The notes: a model not told the origin generated them from the letters alone. 64,000 bases of DNA from Membranipora membranacea (GCA_914767715.1 OU612065.1:5830001-5894000); one strand, 5' to 3'. Numbered from the stretch's first letter, positions 11,863 through 24,899 are shown. Numbers and translations are program-made.

Positions 11863-13095
11863 GAAAGGTTACAGACTGCGCTGTATCTGCTTCACAATCA
11901 TGCTACGTGAACAGATGCACACAGTATGCAATGAACCAAAGTCATCTCAATTCACAGTATTCAACGGCGTTTTGTAAATAACCCCAAAATGCCTGCATGC
12001 GCTTTGTCCATATAAATCATCATAAAAAAAGATGGCAGGTAGCCTATCCAAGAAACTTTATTTTGTGCACGTAGACTAATGCATCTGCTATATAATAGCT
12101 TGTCCTATCTGGGATTCAGTTATTTTTTTATCGGTTAATTTTTCCACTTTGCTCACTGCATATGCCCTACTAGCCTGGGCAGGAATCCGGGTTTATCACT
12201 TCTCCGATTATATTTCAGTGTCTATAGTTTCCATGATCTGGTCTTAGATAGACCTCTGGTTCATGTTCAATAAATACTGAGGAGTTTTACACAATATGAC
12301 TTGTGATTCATTGGATTTTGTACAACCCATATCGACAAGAATACAAAATATTCTTAAAGCATCATTCCTTGTATTTAGATAATACTGTGGCAAAGCCCAA
12401 GTCTCATTTACTCGAGCTCATTATAAAGGCGAGCTTTTGAATGAAGGCTCAATATAAATTCATCCAGAAGTGAATCCACTGACCACACTGGTAAAGTGAC
12501 TGGAACTTGCTGCAATAATTGCAGCATCAACAAAATGAGTCTTTACTGCCTAAAACTTTATTTATTGCATTTCAACATCTTTTGTTTAACAGTTTACAAA
12601 AATAAATTTTCTCCTACTAAATGACAATCAAGTGGTTCAGTTATTAAATTAGAAAATATTATTAACATCAACAGCAACTGGGTAAATAATACTGACAAAG
12701 TAAACCGCGACTAACATAGTGAGTTGCAAATCAGTGGGCGCTATTGGGCTTCAAAAAGAGAGACAATAGAATAGAATTATCAGAATTTTAAATATATAAA
12801 ACCAAATCTATAACAGACTAGACTTACTAGACTGGAGAGGCACAACAACACCATCTATAGGTTTATTTAAATGTATATCAGGGATGGGTAACAGTAACAA
12901 TAACTGAAAACTGGTGATATATTGTGAGATCAAATCTAATGCTTGCCATCTAATGCACCAACCACACTGCCAAGATATTGGACTGTCAATGGCTGTTGTT
13001 TTAACTGAATAAGCACTTGGATTACCATTATATTACCATATATTTATAACTTTTACCCTATTACCCATGATTGTCGTTTGTGATATAATGACAGT
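11863..13095. other. 3' flank of PERK copy and spacer to the TMEM8-like gene
   Basis: The region up to about 12390 is a diverged copy of 5374-5936, the PERK 3' UTR and flank. The rest, to 13095, is AT-rich, contains the 3' end of the convergent TMEM8-like gene and shows no other coding signal. Confidence 0.7.
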
Positions 13096-16000
13096 TTAAT
13101 CTCTAGGTGAAACATCAGTCTCAACAGTAGTAGCAGTATCACTACCGGAGCTACTCTCTATAAGGTTAGCTCTATTACTCTCATCTACACTCTCCATCTC
13201 ATCCGATACCTCGTTACGCCTCTTACCAGGTACCCGTATCTTACATAGCCAAGCTTTTACTTTCTTTAGCTCAAGACTTCCATCTCTTGGTAAAAGGAAC
13301 AGTATAGCTGTGGCCATGAGGATATGCCATATACTATGGGTATAATAGTAATTTTCTTCAGTCTCTAGAAAGCTGTATAAGGCCAGACCAGTTAGTGCTG
13401 ACACAGTTCCTGGTAATATCTGTATGAGCCATACCCGTACTTTCGGGTAACACCCTTTTTCTAAAGTACACATTCTTATCTGCAATAGATAATGGAGAGA
13501 TTGCTGCTGAACTTGAAATACAACTTTAATATGTGCAGATGTTAAAAAAACGGAGTTTTGCAACAGATCATGTTTCCTTCAGAGTACACCGAGTTTAGCA
13601 GAGGATAAACAACTGGTATCGTCACGGATATAATCGCAGCACATTTCAAATCCGTCACAAAAAATCTTTGTGATTTTACCCATTTCGTTGACGTTTCGAA
13701 CTTTGGACAAAGAAGTCAACGGAAGCTTCAAGTGGCTTGCATATATGGTGTCAACATACCCATGTGGTGGCAAGTATAGTAGCAGCAATTAAGAGAGGAA
13801 TAACAAAGTTCCACAGCCCTTCCAGAGTAACCTGTGTGCCTATAAGTATTGCTAGAACTCCAGCTATTTGTAAGAAGGACCTCAGTTTATGAGATAAATC
13901 TGACATGGCCATTGCTGTCATCCACACAGCAAGAATAGAGCCATAGAAATCACAGTACTGAAGCATACTGTAGTCCACCACACACACAGCGTATATCGTC
14001 CCATTGTCACAGGCATGGTAAAACTACAACAAATAGAGCAGCACGTACTGTAGAAGAAGCATTGCCCCAGTATATCAATAACCAAACACTACGGAAGATA
14101 ATAGACAGTTTTCCGAGCTCTGATTTAGGCCTCAATTTGGAGTTGTCCTCTCTCCAGTTTGGTACTTTTAACCCACGCTGCATAGGAAAAACGTGCTGAA
14201 AAGAGGGTTATCTTGAAAACCGCTTAAAATAGGATAAAAATCACTATTGATTCAGGATCTGCAACATTGAGAACTCATAAGGACATAGTTTGGGATATAA
14301 TTTTAGTCTTTGGATAGTCAATTATAGCATTTTCTGCATGTTTTGCGGACAACTTGGCAGAATTTTTCATGATTTTCGTCACTAAAATTAAGATTTATCC
14401 ACATTCAACCCTCCAATGATTTGGAAACCCTGTCCCCAGGGTTTTCAATAGTGCAGACTCTGAATCAAAAATCATTTTTATCCTAACATAAGCGGTTTTC
14501 AAGATAACCCTCTTTCAGCAGGTTTTTTCCTATGCGGCGTGGGTTAAAAGTACCAAACTGGAGAGAGGACAACTCCAAATTGAGGCATAAATAGGAGCTC
14601 AAAAAACTGTCTATACAGTAACCCCATTGTTATAAGTAATCAATGACTAATGACAACATCAAAATAATACGCAGATCATGATTACTGAGATAATTTGTTT
14701 CACTTACAGTCGAGGCAACTAGCACAAAGAAGTACAGCAACGCCTCAGAGAACCACTTTCTGTATATAGCCCAAACACCGGCGACAGCAAACATAAAGTT
14801 ACTAAGAGTAAGAAGTAGTGTCTCTAATAACTGCATCCCATCACTTAGAGCTGCTGAGGCATCTGTACAACCATATCCTCGGTATCCTGGTGGGCATAGA
14901 TATATCATTTAGAAGCATAGGAGACGTTGGACCCACAAACATATAAATACTCTATAGGAGGTATTAATATGTTTATGGTTAGACCTGAATATGTTTTGTT
15001 TGAGATAAAGTCTCTGAAGAGGTATACACCTGAGGGAGCTGGGGGCTGGAACAATCAACCTTGAAAGCTCCCCCACTGGATTCGATCCCACAACTTCCGC
15101 GGCACCAATCGCCTGGCAGTGAATAGCAAGCGCTCTAACTGATTGTGCCCTCTCACCATCCCCAAAATAGAATGGGTTGGTGGCGCTAATTAGCGTGCCC
15201 GCTATTCACTACTCAGAGTTGTGTTCTCTTGTCCCATAGCTCATTCCACTCCACCATTGCCACCCTATGCAACACAGCGTACGTGTTGAGGTTGTTGGCC
15301 TTACATGACCCATTGCTGGGACCCCTTGTAGTGAGTTTGTAGCTGTCTTTCCAGCTTGTCAGCATGTCTTTCCATGCTGTCACATGTCTTTCCATGAGTC
15401 AGGCAGAAGACAGGTACACAGAAGAGGAATACGCCTGAGGGTGCTGGGGCTGGAACAATCATCTTTGAAAGCTCCCCCACTGGGATTCGAACCCACAACT
15501 CTTGCGGCACTAATCGCCTGGCAGTGAATAGCATGCGCGCTACCCAATTGCGCTATCTCACCATCCCCAAAAAAAGGATGGGTTGATAGCGCTAATTACC
15601 ATAACCGCTTATCACTACTCAGAGTTGTGTTCTCTCGTCCCATAGCTCATTCCACTCAGTCAACTAGCTCAGTCTCTTAGGTTATTATGAGAGTTTATAG
15701 CAATCAAATGGTCAACAAGGATTAACTTTCAGTCACTCAAACCTCAAACTCACTCAAACCCCTTCCATTCTCCCTGCTCAAACGGAAGCAGTAAGTTTCA
15801 ACATAATATTATATCTCTGCTATTGGTCAAGCGGTGAGGATTTCATTTGGACTTAGAAGTTTGGTGTTTTCCTCATGCTAACTCTCACTTTTCACCCTCA
15901 CCTAAGACATGTACACACACAGAACTATCACCTCAATCAGCTATGTATTACTACACTACCCACCTCAATGTATTACTACACTACCCATCTCAATGTATTA

Positions 16001-19000
16001 CTACACTACCCACCTGCTTACATCATTCAGCAATGTGTTACTACACTACCCACCTGCTTTACATTTGCAGACAGACCAATGTATGATACCGCTGTAATAC
16101 ATGTAACATTTTCCATAGAGCCCACAGCCCTTATCAACACACGGTGTAACGGTGATGTTATGGTAGATGACTATATCATGACCACAGCTTGTGTTGTGCG
16201 TATTGTTGTGGCACATGGCAATTATGCTCACATGCCATATTCCTGAAGAAGAAATTTTGGACCTTAGATTAGATGGGTGAAAACGGGAAATAGTTTATAG
16301 TTATTGTTATCACAGAATAAGAGCGATATTTAGTATCTTTGATAATATCTAGAGGGTTTGTTTCAATGTTCTAGGTTCCTACTCTATTTAATTCCTCATA
16401 TTGAGCAAGGTTGTATTGAATGTTTCATTTTTTCTTCAGAAAGATCTTTCATTTGGTTTTGCATGACATTTGCATATTCCCAAAAAAATTATAGCACAGA
16501 TTGTAAAACAAGTTGAATTTGCATTGTGCACCTAAAGATTTTACCATAATGCTGGCATTCAAACTCCCGATGGCACTGGAAATTCTAATGCAGGAGAATA
16601 GGACATCACTATCAAGGATACATTGCACTAAAATAAAAATGTATATTATCTGTTTACCTTCCTGAGGGTATGGTATATAATGATTGGTGACTGCTTCAGT
16701 TGAGTATTCAGCAGTCAGATTTAGATTTTCTGAGCACGTGATCACGTCACTCCTATTGGTGCTGAATTTGTCACGACTAAGACAACTGTATATTGTTGCT
16801 TGAGTATGAGGCAACTGCTAAAAAAAAGAAGAAGCAAATGTTGTAATGAGTGACATAATATATGACTGGATTGAACTTTTCAGACATAATACATGGGCTT
16901 TAGCACTGACGCAAGTTTGAGTTCGAATGGCTCCCATCGGGCTTTGTCAAATTTCAATCTTGAACAAGGTGCTTGATGATAGAATGCCACAATATCCCAA
17001 TCAGAGCCTTTTGAGCCCTCCAACCAAGGAGTTTGAAAAAGGAGTGGAAACGGCCTCTCATTTCAAATTGTTGTTTGTCTCCACTGGTAATTGTCCTCTC
17101 TTTATCAGCAAATGTTTTTCATGACCACAGCCAATCAGAGCAGAGACTGCAGAGAGTGACTTCCTGCCAAAAAGAAGTACAACTTGAGTTGCTGTAATAA
17201 TTTTGATGAACTGTCCAAACAGCAAGAGCATAGTTGTGAAATCCCATTTATCAAGATGGGTTCTACTGCAAATTTCCTAAAGTGTTTGAACCTCTTGAAA
17301 AGAAACTAAACTAAGTAGCAGAGAGATATAGATAGCACTCAGGTATAGTCCATGTTTCAAACTATAGTCTAGCTTTACCTGGGACTTCAAAGCCCTCTGC
17401 TACTCATATGAGAAGGGAAAGTTTCACTGCAGACATGGCCATAAATTTGCCTCATAATTTGGTAATCAATGGCGGTTTTCATCAGTCAAACGTGGTATGT
17501 TATGCCTCCCATTGTCACTTAGGTGTTAGAAAGGACTTATTTAAGTACTTTCACTACTTTTATCTGGTCTAAGTTCCTCACATGGTTTTTAAATGGTGAA
17601 TGAATGATTTATTTTCAGTCTCTCTATCCCCCATCAAACATTTGCATTGGAATTATAATTCAATACCCTGCAAAAGTGGTTACTATATTACTAGCTATGT
17701 CTCATCTACACTTGTGGTGATTTACATCATGATATATTGTCTCTGGGTGTCTGAATATACCATTGAGTAAACATGTCAAATATTTTAATAATTTTCAACT
17801 GGAGACAGACATATAAAAAGACTCCCTCTCTGTAACTCCCTGCTCCAACTATATTCAGCTTGTAAAAATCTCTCATAGAGAATGGCATAAATCTGTATTA
17901 TCAGTATGTGTTACTATGTGTCGCTAATTTATAGTTGACTTCATGTCAATCATAATAATAATAATAACGTTGATGGCCGTCTATGTAGACGATGACTGCA
18001 CCAAGGTGCTGCTAGGAAGAGGTTTTAATAGAGACGGCTAGGGGCCCGAGTCGTTATAGTGCGACACGGATGGATGTTGCACATGAAAATTCATGAAGTT
18101 TGTAGAATAGCTCAAGATTAATTTCCTAAGCTATCTTTAGCGCTACCATGAAAGCTATTATCACAACAGCCCATACTTTCAATAGACTGAAATAACGTTG
18201 CGCTGTGACAAGTCATGTGACCTGCAGAGAGCCATCAAAACATGCAAATAAACAAAATCGAGAGGCATATTTTTTATCTGGCTATATCTCAGGAAGTTAT
18301 GCGCATCCATCGTCAAAACTTACAATATGGAATTTGAGACATTGATGGATATAATATAAAAGTAAAAAGGTGATTGACCAATTAGCCCAGAAGTTATGAG
18401 TGAAAACCATGGAGAGAAGTATGATGGTACTACGGTGGTATCCTTTTTCAACCACTGACAGCTTCAACCCAGCGTGAAACATAGAGCTACAAGGCGGGAG
18501 CTGCAGTGGTTGATGACAGCATGCGCCAGTCTAGCGCTATACCAAATAGGGGGTTCTTTTATCTGCATGCACTAAGTTGTTGTACATACAGAAAACCTCC
18601 ATTATTTTAAGTCCTGATCCGAAGGGACTGTGTGATCAGTCAAAGCCGAAAGACTTAAGCTGCATTTACATGTGAGACAAATCGGCTAAAAATAACAACT
18701 CAGGTCACCGATTTGACTGACCGTGTAAACAGTTAATCTGTGTTTAAATCGGCGTTTAAATCTGTATTGTTCAAAATCGTTCACTTGTGACATTGTCACA
18801 AGTGAACGATTATGAATGGTTCAGCCAATAAACTAACTAGTTGTCTCTCTAGCCAATCAGAGACAAGTTGAGTTGGATTTGTGTTGAAATCGGTTAGGCA
18901 TGTACGGTGTGTAAATAGCGTATCGTTGACATGTTGACAGACAACGATTATAGAGCAGATTCATAATCTGTGTCGGAGTTGTTATTATTAGCCGATTTGT

Positions 19001-22000
19001 CGGACGTGTAAACGCAGCTTTAAGGGCCCGGTTCTGATTAGAACCCACAACCAGCTGGTCAAATGACAACTATCTTTTTGTAAGCTAAAGTACTTAAAAT
19101 CCAGTTTGCTGGTCAGGCATTATCACACGAAACGTTCTTTAAACTGAATTTTTTTTCAATCTTCTAGTGATATAATATATAGTAAAACTTGAAGAATCAA
19201 TGTTCTAGTAAACCATGTTTAACACTTTTAAAAAAACCGCTGATACAGCAGTAGTATAGGTCTATTTAACTGTATACTTCGCTCGGTGAACTGCTTATAA
19301 TGGCAATGAACTTCCTATTGATTTCACGAGACAAATAATTTCCTCAAATATTTAAATTGCATACAACTTAATTTTATAAAGATATCTTTGTACACATATT
19401 ATCACCACCCAAGCAAGGTAAGAAGAATTTCTGGTTACTACCGATCAACAAAATGAATCTAAACGATTTTCATGACAGCGATATCATTAATAGTTGTTGA
19501 CTGAAATGGGTAAAGATCCATAAAATGGTAGCTGACACAACACATAGACCAGTTTCATGAGCTGGATGAACATACCTCTGCCCCTGTGAAGTTATATTTG
19601 AGAGTTCCTCCGCTGTGAACCAGAGATGCTATACGAAATGATGATAGGTAGATTCCATTATCTGGTATTCTGGCTGCACTGAGGCTCATCTTCTTGAAGC
19701 TAGCAGTGTATGGTACTCCGGGTATGGTATCAGTAAAGTAATCATTCATCTCACAGACGGGCTGGGGTAGTGCAAGACTAACTAGAGAACCCCCTGCTGT
19801 GTCACATTCTAAAATAAAAATAAATATTGTCACATATATCTAGCCTCCCTTACAAGAACTAATTCAAGCAGAAAAGATGCAATATCAAAATTGAAGAATA
19901 TCCTTCAAAATTAATGAAATTGGTCAATGATCGAGCATTCTTTTATTTTTGTGGAAAGCAGTGGGTAGCATTTTGTGTGCATACTATTCTATGCTATTCT
20001 ATGCTATTCTATGCTATTCTATGCTATTCTATGCTATTCTATGCTATTCTATGCTATTCTATGTTTAGTTGAAATAATTATATTTATAACGATTTGGTTA
20101 TGACCAGTGGTAGATATGGTGCAATCAACTTTCCATCAACAGAATCTGAACAGAGCCAGAAAAATGTTTATCTTAGTCTAAAGCTGAATTTAATAATTGA
20201 TTATGAATGAAGATGCAGAGGTAATCCGTTGTGATGGAATACCAGCTACTGCCTCATCAATTGTTCTCTTTTAGTTTGGGTTGGAAAAGTTCTTTTTTTC
20301 ATTAAAAAAAAACCTATATCCATTTAATCACACTCAGAAAATGATTGTAATGGTACATATATGCACCACATCATAATATGAAAACAAATTCTCCGTGCAA
20401 AGATTTTTCTATTAATGATATGTTAATCTAGAAGATTTGTCGGGACTTCCTGTACGAGTATGCCAAAAAAACAACAGGAGCTCAACATTGACAGGACGTG
20501 TGTACAAAAATATAGGTTATAGGTTATTCGGTCAAAGGATAAGGTGATTTATAAAATGGCAGACAGGACCAAACAAAATATGAACTTGTGGTGAACAAAC
20601 ATTGTATTGGCAATGTTTTGCATGGGACTGAGAACCACCACTGGAATCAAAACATGATTTGACTTGATCATTTCAGTGGTGTAGTTCCGGGAGGTTGTGG
20701 GGGGGGGGGGGTCTGAGTGAAAAAGACTCAGTTTTGTTCATAAGTTCAAGTGAAAGATCTTGAGAAATTCGCTTATATCACTATAGCGTCCCCTATGACG
20801 GTCAGGCACAGTATCATTCTTAACCTTATATGCACTTTACTTATATCCCTGCCGGTTGATGAAAACTTGCAATAAATTGAACCATCTTGACTACACCACT
20901 AATTATCCCTGACCCCAAAAGTAAATCAGTAACGATTACAGAATAAACACATCAAGATTTTCTTACTTGCAGCTTCGATTTTTAGCCAGATCTTGTAGGT
21001 GTATGTCTCATTGGTAGTATCGATTCTAGCGTAATGCCATTTATTGACAACTGGACTGAAGGAGTCCAGGCTGCAGCCTGTTTGGTTGTCAGCACTATAC
21101 CAGATACATGTGGTCTTCGCTGAGTGAACAGTAGGAATCTTAGCACCAGAGGAGAGGATATCAAACTCACACCCGGTGTGATTGTTAGGAGTGAGCACAT
21201 CACAGCTCACTACTGATATGATGTACTGGTAGATTTTTGTGTCAATAAAATATCTGAAAAATAGAAACTTGCTGAGGATAAGGTTTTGTAATAATGATAT
21301 TTGTAGCTGACTCAAAAAGTTGTGACATCACAGATCATGTGACCTGCAGAACAGCAAATCTTGAGGAGCATTTTTTAACCAGCTACATATCAGTAAGTTG
21401 TCTGTCCAATAGACTTCACAATATCAGCTGTGAGTCATATCAAGGAGAATTCCTTAGCCCACAGAATGTATGTAAGGTGATATGATGAGCCCGGTAGGCT
21501 ATGAGGTTCATATATATTTCTCCCAATAGCGTTTCACACATGATTCTGGGGCTAATCTGGACCATCCCCATTCAAATTTCCACATCACATTATTTAGTTT
21601 CAACTCTTAAATGTGTATCATACGGTTATCGTTTATCTAATTCCTAGAACTTTTTTGTGTTTACCTGATGTTGGTAGATTGGTCCTCGGTATAAATCTCT
21701 TGCGGTGTATTCACTGGGAACATAATGTCAGACGAATACAGCCTTTTCCGATAATATACTGAGATTTTTAGATAGTATCCACATGATTTTCCTTTGAACG
21801 CCTGAAATAAGGGATGTGACCAATATTCATGTAATGATAGAAAAGAGAGGAAAATACGATTGGAAGTAAAGAAAAATTAACTCATGAAATTATGAAACAA
21901 AGGTGAGAGGTTCCCACACAGATATAATTAGTCAGCAGAGCACTTTTTTTGCAGGTTACTCCATAGTGTAGTAGAGCTAGCCAAACCATGACAGATTGAG

Positions 22001-24891
22001 AACAGAAAAAAAACTAATGTAAAAAGGGCCAGAGAATTATTTGTGGTTGTCAATGCTTATTCTAATGCTTTGTACATGTTATCAACAGAAGAATGCTTTG
22101 ACTGTTGATCACAGAAGACTCCAATCTATCCTTCCCATATGACAGCCACATGCACACGGTCGAGCATAATTCTACCAAAGAAAACTGATAGGATACCTAC
22201 TTGAGGTCTGATGTGGCTCGTAGCGTTATTCGGGTCCAGGAAGCTAGCAGTGAAATATCGACCCGGAGAAGGAGAAACCATCTGGATTGACGACATGCTG
22301 TCCATATATGTGTTTTTCAGTGTCGCCTTAATAAAAAAATGCAAGAAATTTTTTCTACACCCATACCGTTACCTTAAATTCCTGGGTTAGGGTAAAGTGA
22401 CCATTTAGTTAAATGACTAAAAGTAAAGTCATACTATTTATTGTAGGTACACAGCAAGAGATATTCGGACATCAAAGTCTTCTCATAAGTACATGATATA
22501 GACATAAACTAAGGATGCGTGGAGATTATTTCATATAAGTACATACCTTAAATCTGTATGAGTCAAAGGGTGAAAAGCCATCGGGTTTTGTCTCGTTTCT
22601 TGCACTGAAGACAGGAAGGCCACCTTCTTGAAAGTATCTGCACAAAATACGAATTTATGATTATAAAGAGGCCATCAGGTAATAATGAGGCTACCCATTC
22701 TTCAACCACCAGGAGCAACAAGAAAATCTCTTACCCATGTCAGATCTTTCCTTGGGATATGTCTCCAACTGTGAATATAATTTGGACGATACAAGAAACA
22801 ATGCCATAAGCCTAGAAATGACTGTTATCACAGTCCCTATATTGATTTAAATGGCTAAAAACATAAATGTAATTTGCAAGATGTCGCTAAAAGCCACGAG
22901 CCCTGTCTGAGCTCCCTTATTCTCCTAATCAAATAGGCCAGAAGCAGCCTAGCTGTGACTGCTCTATAAAATAATGGCACGGACAATTTTTGATGGCAGG
23001 AAACTGATCGCATATTATACTTCATTGATGTTTCTTCTGTAAAATTCACCGGGTGTACCCAGTTGTAGTGGTCATATTTAGAAATTAAAAGGTGTTTTGT
23101 TTTTGCGTTATATGTGTGGGGACATAGCTCCTATTCTGTGTAATCTTACTAATCTAATCTTCAGGGAATTCCAGGTTGAAACTGCATTGTGGGGATTTTG
23201 TTGACTAGCCAATTTATTTACCAAGTAAACTTGCAGAAGTCTGCTTGTGATAGATCAGGACAAATTTAAAAATCTTTATGAGGTTAGTATGATACTGTCT
23301 TGCGGCAGCATTTCCCGGGTTCTACATTGTATGTTTTATCATAACATGAGGTGGTTGGTGAGAGACAGCGCTACCGCATATCCCCATATCATGTCATTAG
23401 CATGTTAAGAAAGAATGCGAAGCTGGCAATCTAAGTTTTTCAGACTCTGACAGTTGGGTTTCTTTCTGAAAAGTGAGGCACTCATTGAACTCTTTGCTCA
23501 TGTGTTAAGCAAAAGATATCCAGCCAAAAAATGACATAAGAGGCAATTGAAACATCAAAAAATGGTGTTTGTAATTGCCCAAAGACAGTGGTCTTAAGAC
23601 CATACAATATCATACTAGTCCCATAAAAAGTTTGACATAATTCAATTGAATTTTTTCAATTTGTGCTGGTCTGATACGAGCAGACTTCTCTACAAGTTTA
23701 CTTGGTGAATTAATTGCCATGTCAACAAAATCCCACAATGCAATTTCAACCTGGAATTCCCTGATGATTAGATTAGTTAGATTACACAGAATAGGAGTTA
23801 TGTCCCCACACATATAATGCCAAAACAGAACACCTTTTAATTTCTAAATATGACCACTACAACTGGGTACACCCGGTGAATTTTACAGAAGAAACATCAA
23901 TGAAGTATAATATGTGATCGGTATCCTGCCATCAAATATTGTCCGTGCCATAACAACTTATGCTATAGCTGCTTCTGGCCTAAAATGAATGATAAGGATC
24001 AAAACTGTATATCTGACAACAATACTCAGCATTAATACATTGATCATGTAGAAACAGTTATTTTTGGTATTGGCTATTTGTGGTATCTGACCACAGACAA
24101 ACTTACATGGTAGCTGACTCAGTTGGACAATTACTTTGTTTGGTCATCAGTGAGATATCAAAGTCGGCATAGAGAACAGAGTCTGGGATCTCAAACTCGT
24201 TGAAATGCACATCAGCATAGCTGTTGTATCTCCTTAGCATGTAAGGCTCATGCAGATTGAAGTATGCACTAGTAACTGTATAAATAACAAAATATTGACA
24301 ATATTGACAGACATGATGAGTGATTAGAAAAAACGCAAGCTCACAGAAACAGTTGTTTTTGTGAAAGTTCATCCAGACCTGAATCATCATCATAAGTATA
24401 AGTCGGAAGGTATGCTCTATGAACTCCCTCATCGGTCTGGTTATCCCACGGGGAAAAGGTTTATAGTTAACAAGAGCTCAAACTATTTTATAATCCCATT
24501 TTTTTTATTTCCCTTGTGCTGGGACATGTTTGGACATTCAAAGTATGGTCCGAATTAACTTTTGTATCATAAGAAGCAAGCAAACTTCGAATCAGATCAA
24601 ATTAAAAACTGAACTTAGCCATACAGTTTTCTATATCGAGCAATCTGTCTTCTCTCCAACCGCCGCTTAATGTAAAAAAGTGTGTTTTTGTATGACTTCA
24701 TGTTACAAGATATACCTTCTTTTCCTCACGGTTAGGTCATGAGAAAACCTCGAGTAAGTTTATTCCAGAAGATCAGTAATGATGAAATACATACCTGCTA
24801 TGGCGTACGCTTGAAAGAGGATAAGTGATATAATATGTGGTGACATATTTAGCGATACTTGTGCCGTACATTTTCTTTCTTTAACCGTCAT
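13096..24891 (-). CDS. TMEM8/PGAP6-like membrane protein, 12 exons
   Basis: Exons, gene order: 24891-24795, 24275-24107, 22637-22547, 22326-22201, 21801-21665, 21253-20967, 19808-19576, 16814-16658, 16242-16054, 14886-14708, 14023-13760, 13479-13096. They join in frame to about 770 aa, close to vertebrate TMEM8A. Order: signal peptide (MSPHIISLILFQAYAIA, possibly with a short upstream extension), a Cys-containing beta-rich extracellular region, an EGF-like module (CVDKGCGLYGKC, then CKCKAGYRGYGCTD), then a multi-pass C-terminal domain. That domain carries the family motifs STFYHACD, YCDFYGS and HSIWHILM, whose histidines and aspartates are the presumed metal or catalytic residues of the CREST hydrolase superfamily. 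The human relative PGAP6 is described as a GPI-specific phospholipase A2 at the cell surface, so GPI-anchor cleavage is the likely role (inference). The gene runs convergent to the PERK copy. Large introns hold two MITEs, SINEs and a 1.05-kb transposon. Confidence 0.9.
14104..14611. mobile_element. 508-bp MITE with long terminal inverted repeats, copy 2
   Basis: In the TMEM8-like intron between exons 10 and 11. Ends read GACAGTTTTCCGAGCTC and GAGCTCAAAAAACTGTC, flanked by TA on each side. Same length and same internal sequence as 4491-4998 with scattered base differences. No coding capacity. Confidence 0.85.
14970..15260 (-). mobile_element. tRNA-derived SINE, family 2, copy 1
   Basis: The minus-strand head near 15165 has a tRNA-like start with an altered B box (GGGATCGAATCC instead of GGTTCGAATCC), then a body with GTGGGGGAGCTTTCAA and GATTGTTCCAGCCCC. 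A flanking block of about 60 bases (CTACTCAGAGTTGTGTTCTC) is also shared with copy 2, so the repeated unit is longer than the tRNA-like part. Confidence 0.75.
15420..15660 (-). mobile_element. tRNA-derived SINE, family 2, copy 2
   Basis: Same family and orientation as 14970-15260, about 400 bases away. Here the A box region (GATAGCGCAATTGGGTAG) and B box (GGGTTCGAATCCCA) are well preserved on the minus strand. The body and the CTACTCAGAGTTGTGTTCTC flank are shared. The two copies may be a local duplication. Confidence 0.78.
15944..16056. repeat. Tandem repeat overlapping a splice donor
   Basis: The unit TGTATTACTACACTACCCAC recurs four times: three nearly exact units of about 25 bases, then one after a 15-base insertion. 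On the minus strand the last unit supplies the GCAG/GTGGGT donor of the EGF exon (exon end 16054), and the other units carry the same or nearly the same donor-like sequence inside the intron. Confidence 0.85.
18658..19019. mobile_element. MITE of about 360 bp flanked by TTA
   Basis: Terminal inverted repeats of about 45 bases begin AGCTGCATTTACA on the left and, read inward on the other strand, AGCTGCGTTTACA on the right, both followed by a CAAATCGGCTAA block. TTA lies directly outside each end (18655-18657, 19020-19022), as for PIF/Harbinger elements; TTAA is also possible. A perfect 14-bp palindrome (CGTTCACTTGTGAC, spacer ATT) sits at about 18778. No coding capacity. In a TMEM8-like intron. 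Confidence 0.8.
19985..20062. repeat. 10-bp minisatellite (ATTCTATGCT)n
   Basis: Seven to eight identical units in a row in a TMEM8-like intron. Confidence 0.95.
22934..23982. mobile_element. 1,049-bp non-autonomous transposon with the ends of the 55.6-63.6 kb element
   Basis: Ends read TAGGCCAGAAGCAGC and GCTGCTTCTGGCCTA. Just inside are ATGGCACGGACAAT, TTGATGGCAGGA and GGGTGTACCCAGTTGTAG, in the same order and orientation as in the 8-kb element. The inverted arms extend about 320 bases each, leaving about 400 bases of unique centre. AAA lies directly outside both ends (22931-22933, 23983-23985), a likely 3-bp target duplication; a TA duplication cannot be excluded because the TIR itself begins with TA. 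No open frame of note. It sits in the intron between exons 2 and 3 of the TMEM8-like gene and is missing from the matching intron in the truncated copy (near 6770). Confidence 0.88.
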
Positions 24892-24899
24892 CAGCTTCA

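Noticed and set aside
15847-16246. Overlapping plus-strand open frames rich in Tyr/Thr/His
   Set aside because: They are produced by the tandem repeat and by the antisense of the EGF exon of the TMEM8-like gene.
18110-18480. Repeat shared with 21305-21400 (CATGTGACCTGCAGA region)
   Set aside because: The similarity is short and weak; no ends or duplications could be defined, so it is not listed as an element.
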